From assembly GCF_000158815.1 (NCBI RefSeq), contig NZ_GG657738.1:992717-1056716 (forward strand): 64,000 nucleotides of DNA, given 5' to 3'. Below the pieces are notes generated by a model. That model did no database searches, was not told the origin of the DNA, and saw only the letters and a program-made list of their open reading frames with translations. Shown here in pieces: positions 16,560-24,631 of the stretch (its first letter is position 1; the number at the start of each line of letters is the position of its first letter). The position numbers and the translations under genes were made by a program. The stretch comes from Micromonospora sp. ATCC 39149. GTDB taxonomy: Bacteria; Actinomycetota; Actinomycetes; Mycobacteriales; Micromonosporaceae.

Positions 16560-16745
16560 TTCGGCAGCGCCGCAATTGGCGGGGGCATCGTCGTAGGTTC
16601 TGAACGAAGGCGTGGCCGGTGATGATTGTCCGGGCGCTGTGGTCGGTGCGGAGTCCACGCATCGAGCCCTGGTACTCGTGTGGGCACCCGACGGGCTACG
16701 GCCAGGGCGAGAGCCGGCTGCCGCCACGACTCGAGTTGAAGAACA
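16560..16745 (-). pseudogene. IS6-family transposase C-terminal remnant
   Basis: A minus frame reads QGSMRGLRTDHSARTIITGHAFVQNLRR, very like the end of actinobacterial IS6-type transposases (RPMRGLKxxRSARVxxxGHAFVQNxRRGHY). The remainder is scrambled and a stop lies just upstream. The IS3 element inserted next to or within it at 16748. The region on the far side of IS3 (18081-18313) keeps a coding-like minus frame (ADRIAAWSQQVMAITLTPRP), which may be part of another decayed element. Confidence 0.5.
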
Positions 16746-16812
16746 TCTTGAGGTTCCCCCGGTAGCTCGGAGGCTTTCGATCATGCTCTGATGGAGCTGA
16801 AGGGAGTCATCC

Positions 16813-17124
16813 GTGGCAGCACCGAAGAAGTATCCCGATGAGCTGCGCGAACGTGCGGTGCGCTTGTATCGGGAGTCGGACCCGAAGCCCGTGATCCGCC
16901 AGCTGGCCCGCCAGCTTGGGGTGCATCACGAGGCGTTGCGCAACTGGATCCGCCAGGACGAGGCCGACCGTGGCCTGCGGGGCGACCGGCCGACGACCTC
17001 GGAGGTGGAGGAGTTGCGTCGGTTGCGGCGGGAGAACGCGGAGCTGAAGCGGGCCAATGAGATCCTGAAAGCCGCCTCGGCTTTTTTCGCCTCGGAACTC
17101 GACCCGACCCGGCGACGGTCGTGA
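16813..17124 (+). CDS. IS3-family transposase OrfA
   Basis: 103 aa. HTH region PDELRERAVRLYRESDPKPVIRQLARQLGVHHEALRNWIRQ is followed by a leucine-zipper-like EVEELRRLRRENAELKRANEILKAAS. Near the end, T-TTT-TTC in GGCTTTTTTCGCC (about 17079-17091) is a classic slippery site. A -1 shift there would fuse OrfA to OrfB and make the active transposase, the usual IS3 control. GTG 16813 follows AAGGGAGTC. Confidence 0.95.
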   Translation: MAAPKKYPDELRERAVRLYRESDPKPVIRQLARQLGVHHEALRNWIRQDEADRGLRGDRPTTSEVEELRRLRRENAELKRANEILKAASAFFASELDPTRRRS

Positions 17125-18047
17125 CGCTCGTCGACGAGCTACGCGACCGCTTCGGGGTCGAGCCCGTCCTCCGGGTCCTCAACGTCGCCGTCTCCACCTA
17201 CTACGGCTGGCTCACCCAAGCCGCCAACCCCTCCGCTCGCCGACGTGAGGACGCGGATCTGGCGGTGGAGATCGCGGAGATCCACGATGTGTCGGGCGGC
17301 ACCTACGGCAGCCCGCGAGTGCACGCCATGCTGCGCCGCCAAGGCCGCCAGCTGAGTCGCAGGCGGGTCGAGCGGTTGATGCGGACCGCCGGCCTGCAAG
17401 GGGCGTTCCTGCGCAAGAAGTGGCGCATCCCGTCCACCCGGTCGAACCCGAAGGCGACGCCCGCTCCGGACTTGGTCAACCGGCAGTTCACCGCTGCGGC
17501 GCCCAACCGGCTGTGGGTCGCCGACGCGACCCGCATCCCCTGCGGGCAGGGCGTGTTCTGGCTGGCCGCGGTGCGGGATGTCTTCTCCAACCGCATCGTG
17601 GGCTGGCGGTGCTCCGACCGATGCGACACCGACCTGATCCTCGGCGCCCTCGAATACGGCATCTGGTCCCGCGACGTCCGCGACGGCCAACTGATCCACC
17701 ACAGCGACCGCGGGTCGAACTACACGTCGTTCCGCTTCGCCCAGCGCCTGGCCGACAACGGCATTCTGCCCTCGATGGGCTCCGTCGGCGACTCGTTCGA
17801 CAACGCCCTCATGGAGAACTTCTGGTCAACGTTGAAGATCGAACTGGTCTACCGAAACTCCTGGCGGACCCGCGACGAAGCCGAGAACGCGATCTTCGCC
17901 TACATCGACGGGTGGTACAACACCCGCCGCATCCAGAAAGACCTCGGCTGGCGCTCCCCAGACGAGTACGAAGCCGCCTGGCACGCCCACCAGGCCCGAC
18001 CAGACGAGACGACTATCGTTCAGCCTGAGCCCACCGGCGCCAGGTAA
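17121..18047 (+). CDS. IS3-family transposase OrfB (DDE integrase core)
   Basis: 308 aa. The HTH_21 region (GGTYGSPRVHAMLRRQGRQ) is followed by an rve core. The DDE triad is visible as WVADATRIP (first Asp), IHHSDRGSNY (second Asp) and FDNALMENFWSTLK (Glu), then the conserved YNTRRIQKDLGWRSPDEYE. The frame is complete. GTG 17121 overlaps the orfA stop by 4 bases (GTGA), but production is likely by the upstream -1 frameshift. Confidence 0.95.
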   Translation: MTLVDELRDRFGVEPVLRVLNVAVSTYYGWLTQAANPSARRREDADLAVEIAEIHDVSGGTYGSPRVHAMLRRQGRQLSRRRVERLMRTAGLQGAFLRKKWRIPSTRSNPKATPAPDLVNRQFTAAAPNRLWVADATRIPCGQGVFWLAAVRDVFSNRIVGWRCSDRCDTDLILGALEYGIWSRDVRDGQLIHHSDRGSNYTSFRFAQRLADNGILPSMGSVGDSFDNALMENFWSTLKIELVYRNSWRTRDEAENAIFAYIDGWYNTRRIQKDLGWRSPDEYEAAWHAHQARPDETTIVQPEPTGAR

Positions 18048-18325
18048 CCAACCCTCCGGCAAACCGGGGGAACCTCATCTTTAACAGCCACTGGCGAGGC
18101 CGCACGTCCGCCCTGTGGCTTGGCTCGTTGGACGTAGCTGGCAAGTCGGTCCGGACGAGGGGTCAGGGTGATGGCCATTACCTGCTGCGACCATGCGGCG
18201 ATACGGTCTGCCTTGGAGGCGATCACCGGTGACGGCCACCGCCGGTATCCGCTATCCGGATGTGCCGGCATCGGCGCGGCGGGCGGCCTCGGCTGCGGCT
18301 CAGCCGGCGGTAGGTGACCATTCCG

Positions 18326-19510
18326 ATGCCGCACAACTTCGAGCGCTACCTCCGGGCTCCCGACTATCCGCAGCAGGCAACCTACCTGGAACTCTTCTTC
18401 GACCTGGCGTTCATCTTCGCGTTCACCCGGATCTCGCGGCGCCTCAGCGACAGCCTCGACCTGATCAATGCCGCGCAGACGCTGGTGCTGCTGCTCGCGA
18501 TCTTTTGGGTCTGGACCTTCACCGCGTGGTCAACCAACTTCTTCAATCCAGAGCGGGTCCAGATCCAGCTCCTCGTCATCGCGAGCATGTTCGGCAGCGT
18601 CGTGCTGACGATCGCGGTGCCCGGCGCGTTCGAGGCGCGGGGCCTGCTGTTCGCGGGCAGCTATCTGCTCATCCACCTCGGCCGCTCGCTCACCCTGCGA
18701 TACCTGCTGCTCGGCCACGAGCTGCAGCACGTTCCCTACCTGGTGCTCTGCTGGTTCGGCCTCTCCTCCGTGCCCTGGATCCTCGGCGCGTTCGCGCCGA
18801 GCCCGGTCCGCCTGGCGCTGTGGGCGCTGGCGATCGCCATCGACTACCTGGGCGGGATCCTGCTCTGGCCGACCCCCAAACTGGGCCGGATGCTGGAATC
18901 GCAGTGGGCGTTCGCCCCGGAGCATCTAGCCGAGCGGTACCGACAGTTTTTCAACGTCTCACTCGGCGAAACGATCCTGATCCTCGGCGCCACCTTCATC
19001 GCCGAAAAATCGACGTTCCTCCGGACCGCCGCCCTGGTAGTCGCCTTCGCCACCTCGGCTCTGCTCTGGCGCATCTACTTCTACAAGGCGGCACTCACGC
19101 TGGCCGACACCCTCAAATCGTCGAACCAACCGAACCGGCTCGGCCGAGCGGCGGCGAACGCCCACCTGGTGATGGTGGCCGGAGTCGTCGTCACCTCGGT
19201 CGGCTACCAGGCCTTCATCGGCCAACCGACCGGGCACACGCCACTTGCGTGGCTCCTGGTCATCCTCGGCGGCCCGGCACTGTTCCTCGCCGGCCGCGCC
19301 CGCTTCGAGTACACCGTGTACGCCGGTGTGTCTCCGACCCGGCTGATCGGGGTGCTGGTGCTGGCAGCTCTCCTGGCACCACTGCTCCTCGCGCCGCCGC
19401 TGGTGGCCGCCGCTTCGGTGGTCGTCACGCTGACCTGCATCGCGCTGGCCGACGCGCTGCGCGTCCGGCATCGGCCACCCGCCCAACCCTCCCCGCCTTA
19501 CACCCCGTGA
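18326..19510 (+). CDS. low-temperature-requirement A (LtrA) family membrane protein
   Basis: 394 aa, about ten transmembrane helices. It opens with the LtrA hallmark ATYLELFFDLAFIFAFTRIS; further landmarks are the charged LAERYRQFFNVSLGETILILGATF segment and the RIYFYKA motif. LtrA was named from a Listeria cold-growth mutant; its biochemical function is unknown. ATG 18326 has AGGTGA at suitable distance, and a GTG at 18314 in the same frame is the alternative. The gene stands alone downstream of IS3. Confidence 0.85.
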   Translation: MPHNFERYLRAPDYPQQATYLELFFDLAFIFAFTRISRRLSDSLDLINAAQTLVLLLAIFWVWTFTAWSTNFFNPERVQIQLLVIASMFGSVVLTIAVPGAFEARGLLFAGSYLLIHLGRSLTLRYLLLGHELQHVPYLVLCWFGLSSVPWILGAFAPSPVRLALWALAIAIDYLGGILLWPTPKLGRMLESQWAFAPEHLAERYRQFFNVSLGETILILGATFIAEKSTFLRTAALVVAFATSALLWRIYFYKAALTLADTLKSSNQPNRLGRAAANAHLVMVAGVVVTSVGYQAFIGQPTGHTPLAWLLVILGGPALFLAGRARFEYTVYAGVSPTRLIGVLVLAALLAPLLLAPPLVAAASVVVTLTCIALADALRVRHRPPAQPSPPYTP

Positions 19511-19934
19511 AGCAGACGACCCGTGGCGGAAAGGGTGGCCCGTGTGCCCGCCGTCGAAGAACAGTTCCAGGACGGTCGTCGCGCTTCACCTCCGGGCTTG
19601 GCGAATCCGCCTCTCCGAACGCCCCCACTCCGCCCGCAGCGCCAGCAGCCGGTCGTAGTCGAGCTGGTCAAGCCGCTCGCGGAGCCGGTCGAGCTGACCA
19701 TGTCGAATCGGCGCGGGCCAGCGCCCGCTGCCGACATCGTCAGGACCCGAACGGCACCCGTGAAGCCGTACGCGCAGGCACCGAGCACGCGTCCCGAGCC
19801 GGCCACGTCGCCACCCAGCACGACAGCGAAGGGGTTGCCGCGTCGCCCGCCGGGTCGTCAGCGTCGACGAAGGCCGAGCCCACGGCCAGTACGGCGGTCT
19901 CCGGCAAACGGCTGCGGCTCCCCAGCCGGGGTAC
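19511..19934. other. 424-base stretch with coding-like fragments but no intact gene
   Basis: On the minus strand two short coding-like pieces lie in different frames: VVLGGDVAGSGRVLGACAYG followed by FTGAVRVL (about 19830-19740) and DRLRERLDQLDYDRLLALRAEWG (about 19700-19620), separated by frameshifts. They may be remnants of one or two genes between the convergent LtrA and MBL genes. I cannot name them. Confidence 0.4.
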
Positions 19935-20813
19935 TCACTGCGGCCCGTAACAGATGACGAAGTCGGCGAACACGTGCCGGCCTGTGCGGCCGCCGACCTG
20001 CTCGACCGCGGCCCGGACGTCGTGTAGCTGCAGCGGGCTCAGCTGCAGCGGCGGCTCATCCGGCTGGTAGACGGTGCGGATCGGATAGTCGACGCCCGGC
20101 TCGGTGGTCATCTCGATGTGGCAGCCGAGGACGTGGCTGACCGGCCGCGACTCGGCGAACCGGACGAGCCGCTCGATGGTGTCGCGAAACGCCGGCCAGT
20201 CCTGCACGTAGAGCCGCCCCCGGTAGACGGTGTCGCCGGTGAACAGCAGGCCGGTGTACGGGTCATAGAACGTGACGGCCGACTCGTGGTGCCCGGGCGT
20301 GGCCAGGCACTGCAGCACGCGCCCGCCGAGGTCGACCGGCGCCACGCGGCCCAGATCGGCGGCGTCGAGGCCGAGGTACCCCCACGCGGCGGCCCGGTCC
20401 GCGCCAACCACCACGGTGTCGGGCCGGCCGGCGAACTGCCCGTCACCGGCGACGTGATCGCCGTGGGCGTGGGTGTGCAGCACCAACAGCCCATAGCCCG
20501 TCCGCGGGTGCGCGGTCAGCCACCGTCGCATCAGCTCGTCGACAGTGCGCCGGAGCGGGAAGCACTCCGGGCTGGCGGTAGCGCCGGTGTCCAGCAGCAC
20601 GGCACGTTCGTTGCCGAACAAAAGGAACAGAAACGGCGCCTCGTAGTCGACAGCCATGTTCTGCCGCAGGATGAAGGTGTGCTCGTCGTAGGCGTGCACC
20701 TGAATGTCGGGGTCGGTGTTGTGCTTCGCCGACGGCGATCCGTGGATCCACGCGACGTCCAGCGTGCCGGGCCTGGCCGGACAGGTGAAGTCGACGAATT
20801 GTGCGACCGTCAT
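19935..20813 (-). CDS. MBL-fold metallo-hydrolase
   Basis: 292 aa. The metal-binding motif HTHAHGDH is in LLVLHTHAHGDHVAGDGQF. The later ligands are the His in CLATPGHHESAVTFYD, the bridging Asp in LLFTGDTVYRG and a distal His in VLGCHIEMTT. The substrate is unknown; such proteins hydrolyse lactones, thioesters and phosphoesters. ATG 20813 has GGGAGCAGC upstream; a frame back to 20858 is not preferred. It has no signal peptide and stands alone. Confidence 0.88.
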   Translation of the reverse strand: MTVAQFVDFTCPARPGTLDVAWIHGSPSAKHNTDPDIQVHAYDEHTFILRQNMAVDYEAPFLFLLFGNERAVLLDTGATASPECFPLRRTVDELMRRWLTAHPRTGYGLLVLHTHAHGDHVAGDGQFAGRPDTVVVGADRAAAWGYLGLDAADLGRVAPVDLGGRVLQCLATPGHHESAVTFYDPYTGLLFTGDTVYRGRLYVQDWPAFRDTIERLVRFAESRPVSHVLGCHIEMTTEPGVDYPIRTVYQPDEPPLQLSPLQLHDVRAAVEQVGGRTGRHVFADFVICYGPQ

Positions 20814-21698
20814 GCTGCTCCCGTGAGCGTCGTCTTGCAGACCGGGTACGGCGCACATCTCGTCCGGGGTAGGCGATCATCATGCCTCCGCCGCCAAACG
20901 TAGCCAACAGCCGCGGACCGTGTCCAGCCTCCCCCACCGTTCGGCGGGTCGCGGTCATTGCCCGCCGACGTCCGGTGCGCCTTCCTGCTCCGGTCGGAGT
21001 CGTACACCGTGGCTACGTCTTCACCCACGCCCGGGGCCCGACCGATCTCGGACCTGCACCACCATCGGACTGCAGAAGCCGGACCTGTCACGACACTGGG
21101 ATCTGCGCTTCTACCTCCACATCGAGGTGGCGGACGTTCTTCACCGCGGGATCCGCGACCAGGTGTAGATGGACTCGGCCGAGGCGGCGGCTGAGCGGTA
21201 CCGCAAGTACTGCATCCCCGGCGAGGAGCGTGGCCGGCCGGGTCGGTTCGGGTAGGTCCAGCGGCGTCGCACCAGCCGGCGGGCGGTGCCAGGCCAGCGA
21301 AGTCGCCGGTGTGACGATCCGATGTTCCCGCATCCGACGCGGCAGCAGGCGAGCCGGGGCGGACACGACCATCCGGTCCGGCCAGGACAACCCGCCGGCC
21401 TCGGACCTGCCGCCGTTGTGCCGCCTCGCATTCCTGCACGTCGAACCCGATCGCGCCACCTGATCAGTCAGCGACACGAACCGTCACGCCGAAAGGCTCA
21501 TTGTTCGCCCGGGCTACAACAATTGAACAATGATGTTCACAAGTGCCATGTGCATATCCAACGAACCGGAACAAAGCGCCCCACCCTACGGCTATCGAGT
21601 GATGATTTTGGATTGCCCAGCCCTCCATGTGGCATACTTCGAGATACGTCACCTGGGGTGCGTCGTCGGTGCCGACCGACATAGCGAAAGGACGTCGG
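20814..21698. other. 885-base gene-poor stretch with a transposase scar and an AT-richer promoter end
   Basis: Apart from the transposase remnant at 21235-21395, no intact gene is supported. A plus frame ending [25 protein letters not shown] (about 21085-21168) looks coding-like but cannot be named. The last ~220 bases (from 21480) are clearly lower in GC and probably hold the promoter of the papain-like peptidase pair. Confidence 0.4.
21235..21395 (-). pseudogene. integrase-core transposase N-terminal remnant
   Basis: Minus-strand frames read [27 protein letters not shown] and then, one shift later, [16 protein letters not shown]. Together they reproduce the conserved 'LLPRxLRxHRLVTPxTxLRWHRRLVxRKWTYPNRxGRP' stretch that begins actinobacterial integrase-core transposases. 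The rest of the gene is missing. It belongs to the same transposase type as the remnant at 13070-13330. Confidence 0.65.
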
Positions 21699-22253
21699 AT
21701 GACCCAATTCCAGGCACTCGCTGGCTATGTGGGCCAATTGCAGCAGAAAAACAATTGGTGCTGGAACGCGACTACCGTCAGCGTCGCCCATCACTACAAC
21801 AAGATGACCGATTGGACTCAGTGCACTCTCGCCACCGCAGTGCTCAACGATAAGTACAGTGGGTGGTTCGCGCAGAACCCCGGCCAGCCAAAGTTCGATT
21901 GCTGCGGACCCAATGGGGGGCCTTGGAACTGCAACGAGGGTTGGTGGCCGGATGAAGGGCCGCTGCAAAAAGTCGGGCATAAGGCCGACGGCCCGAGGCT
22001 CGGAGTGCTACCGAAGCAAGAAATCGCGCAAGAAGTAACCGGCAACCGGCCGATTCTCGTGAATATTGCGTGGGCCGGCGGTGGTGGCCACATAGTAAAC
22101 ATCTTCGGATATCATCACCTCGCAGATGGCACCGTGACAGATGTCTGGGTGCATGACCCGTGGGACGGCATGTACATCATCCCGTACGAGGAGTTGCGGG
22201 ACAAGTACAAAACCAATGGCACCTGGACCGCTTCCATGAAATCTCGGCCCTAA
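21699..22253 (+). CDS. papain-like cysteine peptidase (C39-like, PF12385 type)
   Basis: 184 aa, predicted cysteine peptidase. Catalytic Cys21 is in KNNWCWNATTVSVAHHYN, His131 in AGGGGHIVNIFGYH and Asp153 in WVHDPWDG, in the order and spacing expected of this papain-like family. C42, C68, C69 and C78 are extra cysteines. There is no signal peptide or transmembrane helix, so it is cytoplasmic unless exported by another route. ATG 21699 has GAAAGGA upstream. Many codons end in A/T, unlike the neighbours, which suggests recent transfer. It is followed after 11 bases by a gene of unknown function, probably one operon. Substrate unknown. Confidence 0.8.
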   Translation: MTQFQALAGYVGQLQQKNNWCWNATTVSVAHHYNKMTDWTQCTLATAVLNDKYSGWFAQNPGQPKFDCCGPNGGPWNCNEGWWPDEGPLQKVGHKADGPRLGVLPKQEIAQEVTGNRPILVNIAWAGGGGHIVNIFGYHHLADGTVTDVWVHDPWDGMYIIPYEELRDKYKTNGTWTASMKSRP

Positions 22254-22264
22254 GGGGGTTCGCA

Positions 22265-22864
22265 ATGCCGTTGAATATGCCTGAGCCGCCGGGGCGGATG
22301 CGGGAGGAAACACGCGCCAAGCTCGGCCGCGTGGCTGGAATGCGAGGCATGGGCCTGCCTGCGCTGGGTGCGGCTGCCCCCGAGGACGTGGAGGTGTCCA
22401 CCCCACACCAGGTGTTCACCATGGGACTCGACGATGTCGAGGCCGGTGGCGGCCTGGAGCGGGCGCGCCCGGGGGGCTGGCGCTTCCTGCTCGAGTCCGG
22501 TGGCGAGGTAATCGCCAGCGCCGAGACCGCGGAAACACCGGAAGGCGCTCGTCCACCATCATTCAACGAAGGTCCGTACGTGGGAGCCACCGCGACCGCG
22601 GTGAAGGCCGCACGGGCGCTGCCGCAGCTCGCGACAGCCGGTTTCGAATTACGGCTGCTGCGGATCCCCGCGCTGTACCTGATGGCCCTGTGGCTGCACG
22701 CACCCAACACCGACCTGCTGATACCGCTGGCGCCCTCACCGATCGGAAGCGAGGGCAAGGTCGTACCACCACCGGTGTTCTTCCGGGAACTCGCCGACCA
22801 CGCCCGCGACCGGGGAGCCAGTGGACCCGGCCAGGGAGCAGGCCAACCGCGGCCCAACCGCTAG
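22265..22864 (+). CDS. hypothetical protein, operon partner of the papain-like peptidase
   Basis: 199 aa, not recognised. ATG 22265 follows AAGGGGG, 11 bases after the peptidase stop. The N terminus (MPLNMPEPPGRMREETR) is proline- and charge-rich. The middle (GGWRFLLESGGEVIASAETAE) and the segment LPQLATAGFELRLLRIPALYLMALWLHAPNTDLLIPLAP look like an alpha/beta core. The C-terminal 25 residues are disordered. Being translationally close to the peptidase, it could be its substrate, inhibitor or cofactor (inference). Confidence 0.65.
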   Translation: MPLNMPEPPGRMREETRAKLGRVAGMRGMGLPALGAAAPEDVEVSTPHQVFTMGLDDVEAGGGLERARPGGWRFLLESGGEVIASAETAETPEGARPPSFNEGPYVGATATAVKAARALPQLATAGFELRLLRIPALYLMALWLHAPNTDLLIPLAPSPIGSEGKVVPPPVFFRELADHARDRGASGPGQGAGQPRPNR

Positions 22865-22968
22865 AAGGAACCAGGGAGCACCGGCCCCCTAACCGGGCAC
22901 CCGAACGAGGACGACCTTGGAATGGTGTGGGTGGCCTGTCACAGCAGGTCATCCACACACCGCCAGTG

Positions 22969-23048
22969 GCGATCGCCGTTCACCGCGATCGCCGTTCACC
23001 GCGATCGCCGTTCACCGCGATCGCCGTTCACCGCGATCGCCGTTCACC
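22969..23048. repeat. five exact 16-bp tandem repeats containing GCGATCGC
   Basis: The unit GCGATCGCCGTTCACC occurs five times without gap at 22969, 22985, 23001, 23017 and 23033. Each unit begins with the 8-bp palindrome GCGATCGC. Sixteen is not a multiple of three and no supported gene crosses it. The rest of 22865-23242 is otherwise featureless apart from the RBS of the next gene. Confidence 0.9.
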
Positions 23049-23242
23049 GCGGGCGCATCGCCGACGCCTACGAAGATGACATCACGAACAACATCTCCTA
23101 CCCGGCAGTCACCCGCGCACGCGGGACCTACGGATCTTCTGGACACCAGAAACCCAGCACGCACCCAGCAGCCGTTGCGGGGCATGGATAGGCTTTGTCG
23201 TCACGGGCGACCGGCGAAGCATCCGGTGGTGGGGAGGACCCG

Positions 23243-23971
23243 ATGACACCTCGACCATGTACGGACGGCACGTTGCGGCATCTGTCCGTGGATCTCGACG
23301 ACGTGGCCGGCGGGGACGGCGGGGAGACGGGTCTCACGCTGTGTTCGGCTCCGGAGCGTCCGGTATGGGGCAGTGATCAGTGGGCGATCAACATTGCGTA
23401 CGACATGCATTTCAGTGACAACTGCGTCGACATCGCCGCGTTGCCGCCGTGTGTGGAGTGCCTGCGGGTGGCGGAATTGCTGGCCGACCCCGACACGGCG
23501 CCGCCGCTGCACCGGAGGACTCCTCGGCCGGACTTCGCCTCAGGGTTCACCGGTGATGAGATTCGGGGCGTCCTACGCACCGACATCGCCACCGGCGCCT
23601 CGCTCGGCCGGCGGGCCGCCGTGCATCTGCTGACCTTCACCGCGGTTCCGGACCAGCCGGGCTTCGGTGACCTCGTGGGGATCCTGGACCTGGTGTGGGA
23701 CATGGGTGACACCGTGCGGATGGGGCAGGTCACCGATTGGGCAGCGGTGGTCGGCTTCGCGGCGGCCGCCGACGTGCCAGACCGTGACCGGCAGATGACC
23801 GCCGTGGCCGCAAGCCTCGCCGGTGGGCCGCCGGTCGACCTCGAAGCCGCCGTCAGCTTCGTCGATGATCCCGCGGCGGCCCGGCGGGTGATCGAGGCGA
23901 TCGCCATCGCCACGGGTCACGGCGACCGGTGGGAGCTCACCGAGAGGCCGAACCCGAGCGCCCACACCTGA
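23243..23971 (+). CDS. hypothetical protein
   Basis: 242 aa, family not recognised. ATG 23243 has GGGAGG a few bases upstream, and codon use is normal for the genome. A CVECLRVAELL segment gives a CxxC pair around residue 70. The C-terminal half (RRAAVHLLTFTAVPDQPGFGDL, VTDWAAVVGFAAAADV) looks like a compact alpha/beta domain. No signal peptide or membrane segment is seen. It lies between the tandem repeats and the motif-sharing pair, with no overlap to either. Confidence 0.6.
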   Translation: MTPRPCTDGTLRHLSVDLDDVAGGDGGETGLTLCSAPERPVWGSDQWAINIAYDMHFSDNCVDIAALPPCVECLRVAELLADPDTAPPLHRRTPRPDFASGFTGDEIRGVLRTDIATGASLGRRAAVHLLTFTAVPDQPGFGDLVGILDLVWDMGDTVRMGQVTDWAAVVGFAAAADVPDRDRQMTAVAASLAGGPPVDLEAAVSFVDDPAAARRVIEAIAIATGHGDRWELTERPNPSAHT

Positions 23972-24157
23972 CCGCGGTCAGGGCTGCCCTGGCCCACCGC
24001 GCATCTACGTCCGGGGAGCAGGCGGCCGGGGGCGTATGAGCGCCCGGTTGGCGCTGTCCGGTGGCCGCTTGACCATCCGGAGGTAGATTAGTCATGTCGG
24101 CAAGCCGACCCCACGAGCCCGTAGCCGGGTACGGGCACGACGGCCGAAGATGGCGCG

Positions 24158-24631
24158 ATGACGATCGGGAAGAAGAAGGTCCTCCTGCAAGGGCTGCTGA
24201 TCGTCGGCGGGCTGATACTGGTCGGGCTGGGTGGGTTCTTCGGCGGGACCCGATTGGATGACGCCGACAAGTGGGGCAGCGTGGTGAGCGCGTTGGCTGC
24301 CCTGATCGGGTTGCCGATGACCGGGTACGGAATCGTGTTGGCCCGCCGCGGATCTCCCTCCCCTGCCGCTGGTCAACAGGCGGTGCCGGGTGGACAGTCG
24401 GTGGCTGGCTCCACGGTCGGCGGCCAGTACGTACAGGCCCGCAACCTGGCCGGCAAACTCCGGATCGGACCCTCGCCTGCCGCCGCCGCGCCGCTGGCAG
24501 GCCCGGGCCCGACCCCGGTCTCGCCGGCACCACCGCCAACGCCTGGTGGACAGTCGATCACCGGGTCGCATATCGCCGGGTCGGTGTACCAGATTGACGG
24601 AGTCGGCGACGACGTCGACATCGACCGGTGA
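24158..24631 (+). CDS. two-helix membrane protein with two RHIM-like beta motifs
   Basis: 157 aa. Two transmembrane helices (about residues 8-30 and 40-62) are followed by a proline/glycine-rich linker. The linker carries two copies of a ~26-residue beta-rich motif. Copy 1 (about 77-103) contains GGQSVAGSTVGGQYVQA and copy 2 (about 129-155) contains GGQSITGSHIAGSVYQI. The same motif opens the next gene. The pattern GQ-x-V/I-x-GS-x-V/I-x-G followed by a central Q-I/A resembles RHIM-like bacterial amyloid signalling sequences. These link a membrane or toxic effector to an NLR partner. That role is inference. The stop overlaps the next start by 4 bases. Confidence 0.65.
   Translation: MTIGKKKVLLQGLLIVGGLILVGLGGFFGGTRLDDADKWGSVVSALAALIGLPMTGYGIVLARRGSPSPAAGQQAVPGGQSVAGSTVGGQYVQARNLAGKLRIGPSPAAAAPLAGPGPTPVSPAPPPTPGGQSITGSHIAGSVYQIDGVGDDVDIDR

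Larger units (their letters stand above)
16749..18077 (+). mobile_element. complete IS3-family insertion sequence, 1329 bp
   Basis: Terminal inverted repeats begin TGAGGTTCCCCCGG at 16749 and, on the other strand, at 18077. A second matching block (CGGAGG) lies a few bases further in on both sides. The element carries orfA and orfB in the IS3 arrangement. It is flanked by a 3-bp direct repeat TCT (16746-16748 and 18078-18080), as expected for IS3 insertion. Ends, genes and duplication all look intact, so insertion is recent and the element may be active. Confidence 0.93.

Noticed and set aside
22969..23048. Repeat array considered as CRISPR
   Set aside because: No spacers: units are directly contiguous and only 16 bp, and no cas gene is near.
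22917..23246. Open frames through the 16-bp repeats (repeating RSPFTAIAVHRD-type peptide)
   Set aside because: 16 bp is not a multiple of 3, so the frames only cycle through the repeat; no RBS or domain.
24093..24157. Upstream ATG (24093) for a frame overlapping the two-helix membrane gene
   Set aside because: Frame gives an Arg/Asp-rich peptide without features and conflicts with the well-structured frame from 24158.
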